Shown: positions 5,546 through 7,139 of the stretch, in pieces
Layout: the number at the start of each line of letters is the position of its first letter
Position numbering within the stretch: position 1 is the first letter of the stretch
DNA from: Oscillospiraceae bacterium
GTDB lineage: Bacteria > Bacillota > Clostridia > Oscillospirales > CAG-272
DNA length: 7,139 nt
Reading direction: 5' to 3'
NCBI GenBank assembly: GCA_015065205.1
Contig: SVQS01000094.1
Location: 1-7,139, forward strand
Position numbers and translations under genes: made by a program
Notes under the pieces: generated by a model
Databases searched by the model: none
The model's input: only the letters and a program-made list of their open reading frames with translations
Told to the model about the DNA's origin: nothing

Positions 5546-6148
5546 ATGAGCGAAAAGCCGATAGTTCCCATCGATTGTTTCTTTCAAGGGTGCTACAATC
5601 CCGCATACGAAGAACAGATTCGCATTGGAAAAGAAAAGTGCTACCGCTACAATCAACTCTCTCCGAATGATAGAGAAGAACACCGAAAAATCCTTTCCGA
5701 ATTGTTGGGGAGTATGGGAGAAGAAGTCATCATAACACCGCCGTTTTGGTGCGATTACGGCTACAATATTACCGTAGGGGATTACTTCTACTCCAACCAT
5801 AACTTAATTATCACCGATGGTGCAAAGGTCACCTTTGGTGATCACGTTTTTATCGCTCCCAATTGCTGCTTTACAACGGCAGAGCACGCAATCGATCCCG
5901 AACTCCGCAAGGCAGGAGTTGAGATTGCAAAACCGATTACAATTGGAAACAATGTGTGGATCGGTGCGGGTAGCACGATTCTCGCAGGCGTCGAAATCGG
6001 CGATAATACCGTTATCGGTGCAGGGAGTGTTGTTACAAGATCCATTCCTGCAAATGTGGTTGCGGTAGGTGTTCCTTGCCGCGTGATGCGAAAAATTACA
6101 GAGGCAGACAAAACCGCCTATCCCTTTTATAAACACGACGAAACATAA
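5546..6148 (+). CDS. LacA/Maa-type hexapeptide acetyltransferase
   Basis: Predicted cytoplasmic acetyl-CoA-dependent acyltransferase of 200 residues, close to E. coli LacA (203). The N-terminal part (about 15-65) resembles the helical Mac cap. From about 68 on, left-handed beta-helix repeats are evident (ITVGDY, VTFGDH, ITIGNNVWIG at 131-140, VEIGDNTVIGAG at 149-160), ending in the family signature IPANVVAVGVPCRVMRKI. H114, in AEHAIDPELR, matches the catalytic His of LacA, and N84/N86 match the conserved loop asparagines. The motif around the His is EHA rather than the common GHP. ATG 5546 has AAAGGAG at 5531-5537, 8 bases upstream. It is the first gene behind the lysine riboswitch and 21 bases before dapA, so lysine should control it. 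Relatives acetylate sugars; DapD and DapH, which acylate tetrahydrodipicolinate, have different sequences. The true substrate is unknown. Confidence 0.88.
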   Translation: MSEKPIVPIDCFFQGCYNPAYEEQIRIGKEKCYRYNQLSPNDREEHRKILSELLGSMGEEVIITPPFWCDYGYNITVGDYFYSNHNLIITDGAKVTFGDHVFIAPNCCFTTAEHAIDPELRKAGVEIAKPITIGNNVWIGAGSTILAGVEIGDNTVIGAGSVVTRSIPANVVAVGVPCRVMRKITEADKTAYPFYKHDET

Positions 6149-6169
6149 CCGAAAGGACACAGATATATT

Positions 6170-7054
6170 ATGAAGAAAACAGTTTTTACAGGTGCGGCAA
6201 CCGCCATCGTTACCCCTTTTATCAATAACGAGGTAGACTACGAGCAATTCGGCCGCCTGATTGAGTGGCAGATTGCAGAGGGGATTGATGCCATCGTTGC
6301 TTGCGGCACAACGGGTGAAGGCTCCACACTTACCGATAAGGAGCACCGCGACGTTATCGAATACGCAGTTAAAAAAGTAAACGGCCGTGTTCCCGTTATT
6401 GCGGGTACAGGCTCTAACGATACGGCATACGCAATCGATTTGACTAAATTTGCTTGTGAAGTCGGCGCCGATGCCATGCTGCTCGTAACCCCTTACTATA
6501 ACAAGGCTACACAAAAGGGACTGATCAAATCCTTTGAGGTGGTGGCAGATGCCAGCACTAAGCCCTGCATCCTTTATAACGTGCCCTCGCGTACGGGTTG
6601 CAATCTGCTTCCTGCAAGTGCGGCAGTTCTTGCAGACCATCCCAACATCGTTGCTATCAAAGAGGCTTCCGGCAACATATCGCAAATTGCAGAGCTCGCA
6701 TCCCTCGTTCGCGGCAAAATGGATATCTACTCCGGCAATGATGACCAGATCGTTCCCGTACTCTCTTTGGGCGGCAAGGGTGTTATCTCGGTTCTTTCTA
6801 ACCTGATGCCCAAGGAAACCTCACAAATGTGCCATAAGTTCTTCGCAGGCGACGTTGCAGGCAGTGCCAAGATGCAGTTGGATCTTCTCGAGCTCGTAAA
6901 CGCACTTTTCTGCGAGGTCAACCCCATTCCCGTAAAGGCGGCAATGGCGGCTATGGGCTTTGGTGAGAACAGTTTGCGCCTGCCTCTGACACCTATGGAA
7001 CCCCAAAATGCCGAAAAGCTCTACGCGCTGATGCGTCAGCACGGCTTGATTTGA
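6170..7054 (+). CDS. dapA: 4-hydroxy-tetrahydrodipicolinate synthase
   Basis: Cytoplasmic aldolase-type enzyme that condenses pyruvate with aspartate semialdehyde, the first committed step to diaminopimelate and lysine. The 294 residues match the usual length (E. coli 292). Active-site residues are all visible: GTTGE with T47 and T48, PYYNK with Y110, YNVPSRT with Y136 and R141, and the Schiff-base lysine K164 in IKEASGN; GGKGVIS follows at 201-207. At the lysine feedback site (E. coli S48, A49, H53, H56, N80, E84) the aligned residues are G51, S52, D56, H59, N83 and Y87, a mixed pattern. ATG 6170 follows AAAGG (6152-6156) at 13 bases, a rather wide gap that may lower translation. The gene belongs to the riboswitch-controlled operon with the acetyltransferase and dapB. 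Confidence 0.97.
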   Translation: MKKTVFTGAATAIVTPFINNEVDYEQFGRLIEWQIAEGIDAIVACGTTGEGSTLTDKEHRDVIEYAVKKVNGRVPVIAGTGSNDTAYAIDLTKFACEVGADAMLLVTPYYNKATQKGLIKSFEVVADASTKPCILYNVPSRTGCNLLPASAAVLADHPNIVAIKEASGNISQIAELASLVRGKMDIYSGNDDQIVPVLSLGGKGVISVLSNLMPKETSQMCHKFFAGDVAGSAKMQLDLLELVNALFCEVNPIPVKAAMAAMGFGENSLRLPLTPMEPQNAEKLYALMRQHGLI

Positions 7055-7071
7055 GGAAAGGAATTGAAGGA

Positions 7072-7139
7072 ATGAATATTCTGATATGCGGCGTTGGCGG
7101 ACGCATGGGTAGAGAAGTGGCAAAGCTCGCGCTGGATGG
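7072..7139 (+). CDS. dapB: 4-hydroxy-tetrahydrodipicolinate reductase, N-terminal fragment
   Basis: Start of a NAD(P)H-dependent reductase that would take the DapA product to tetrahydrodipicolinate. Only 22 codons and two bases are in the window. They begin MNILICGVGGRMGREVAKLA, with the beta strand and glycine-rich GVGGRMGR turn that open the Rossmann fold of DapB; the GRMG part is typical of this family. AAAGGA (7057-7062) lies 9 bases before the ATG, and the gap to dapA is only 17 bases, so they are clearly co-transcribed. The call rests on this short motif plus the neighbouring dapA and the lysine riboswitch. Confidence 0.88.
   Translation, partial: MNILICGVGGRMGREVAKLALD

Noticed and set aside
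5275..5670. Overlapping short open frames on both strands between glyA and the acetyltransferase
   Set aside because: The stretch is accounted for by the lysine aptamer, antiterminator and terminator. The frames lack ribosome binding sites and known domains and run through RNA helices.
5546..6148. Naming the acetyltransferase DapD or DapH because of its dap neighbours
   Set aside because: Its signatures (ITIGNNVWIG, VVAVGVPCRV, a His at the LacA catalytic position) are those of the LacA/Maa group. Context alone does not justify the name.

Overview
The window reads as bacterial chromosome from a low-to-moderate GC Gram-positive, most likely a member of Clostridia (Bacillota). The reasons are strong AGGAGG-type ribosome binding sites, near-consensus housekeeping promoters in short A/T-rich gaps, intrinsic terminators, a stand-alone PHP-type histidinol phosphatase and a lysine riboswitch ahead of dap genes. 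All seven recognised genes lie on the + strand. No tRNA, rRNA, mobile element or CRISPR array was seen. The species cannot be named from this sequence.

Layout. (1) 2-1090 is the C-terminal part of threonyl-tRNA synthetase, cut by the left edge and closed by a strong terminator (1099-1134). (2) 1148-1261 holds two tandem promoters. They drive a three-gene unit: a diacylglycerol-kinase-type lipid kinase (1326-2216), a PlsC-type acyltransferase (2231-3019) and a PHP-family histidinol phosphatase (3045-3875). The unit ends at a terminator (3895-3929). (3) glyA, serine hydroxymethyltransferase (3970-5208), has its own promoter. The -35 box of that promoter lies in the loop of the preceding terminator hairpin. 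(4) 5238-5511 is a complete lysine-riboswitch control region: a near-perfect promoter, an L-box aptamer, and a terminator with a matching antiterminator. It controls a LacA/Maa-type hexapeptide acetyltransferase (5546-6148), dapA (6170-7054) and the start of dapB (from 7072, cut by the right edge).

How the genes work together. The lipid kinase and the acyltransferase both make phosphatidic acid, one from diacylglycerol and one from lysophosphatidic acid, so they form a small membrane-lipid module; the histidinol phosphatase beside them has no evident link to it. GlyA supplies glycine and one-carbon units. DapA and DapB catalyse the first two steps specific to the diaminopimelate/lysine branch, and the riboswitch should stop their transcription when lysine is plentiful. 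The acetyltransferase is the first gene behind the switch. It resembles sugar O-acetyltransferases rather than DapD or DapH, so its place in a lysine-controlled dap operon is the most interesting open question here.

Most of the window is ordinary core metabolism. I see no clearly undescribed system. The points worth a second look are the acetyltransferase under lysine control, the promoters built into hairpins, the detailed riboswitch expression platform, and several altered motif residues in ThrRS, DapA, GlyA and the lipid kinase.
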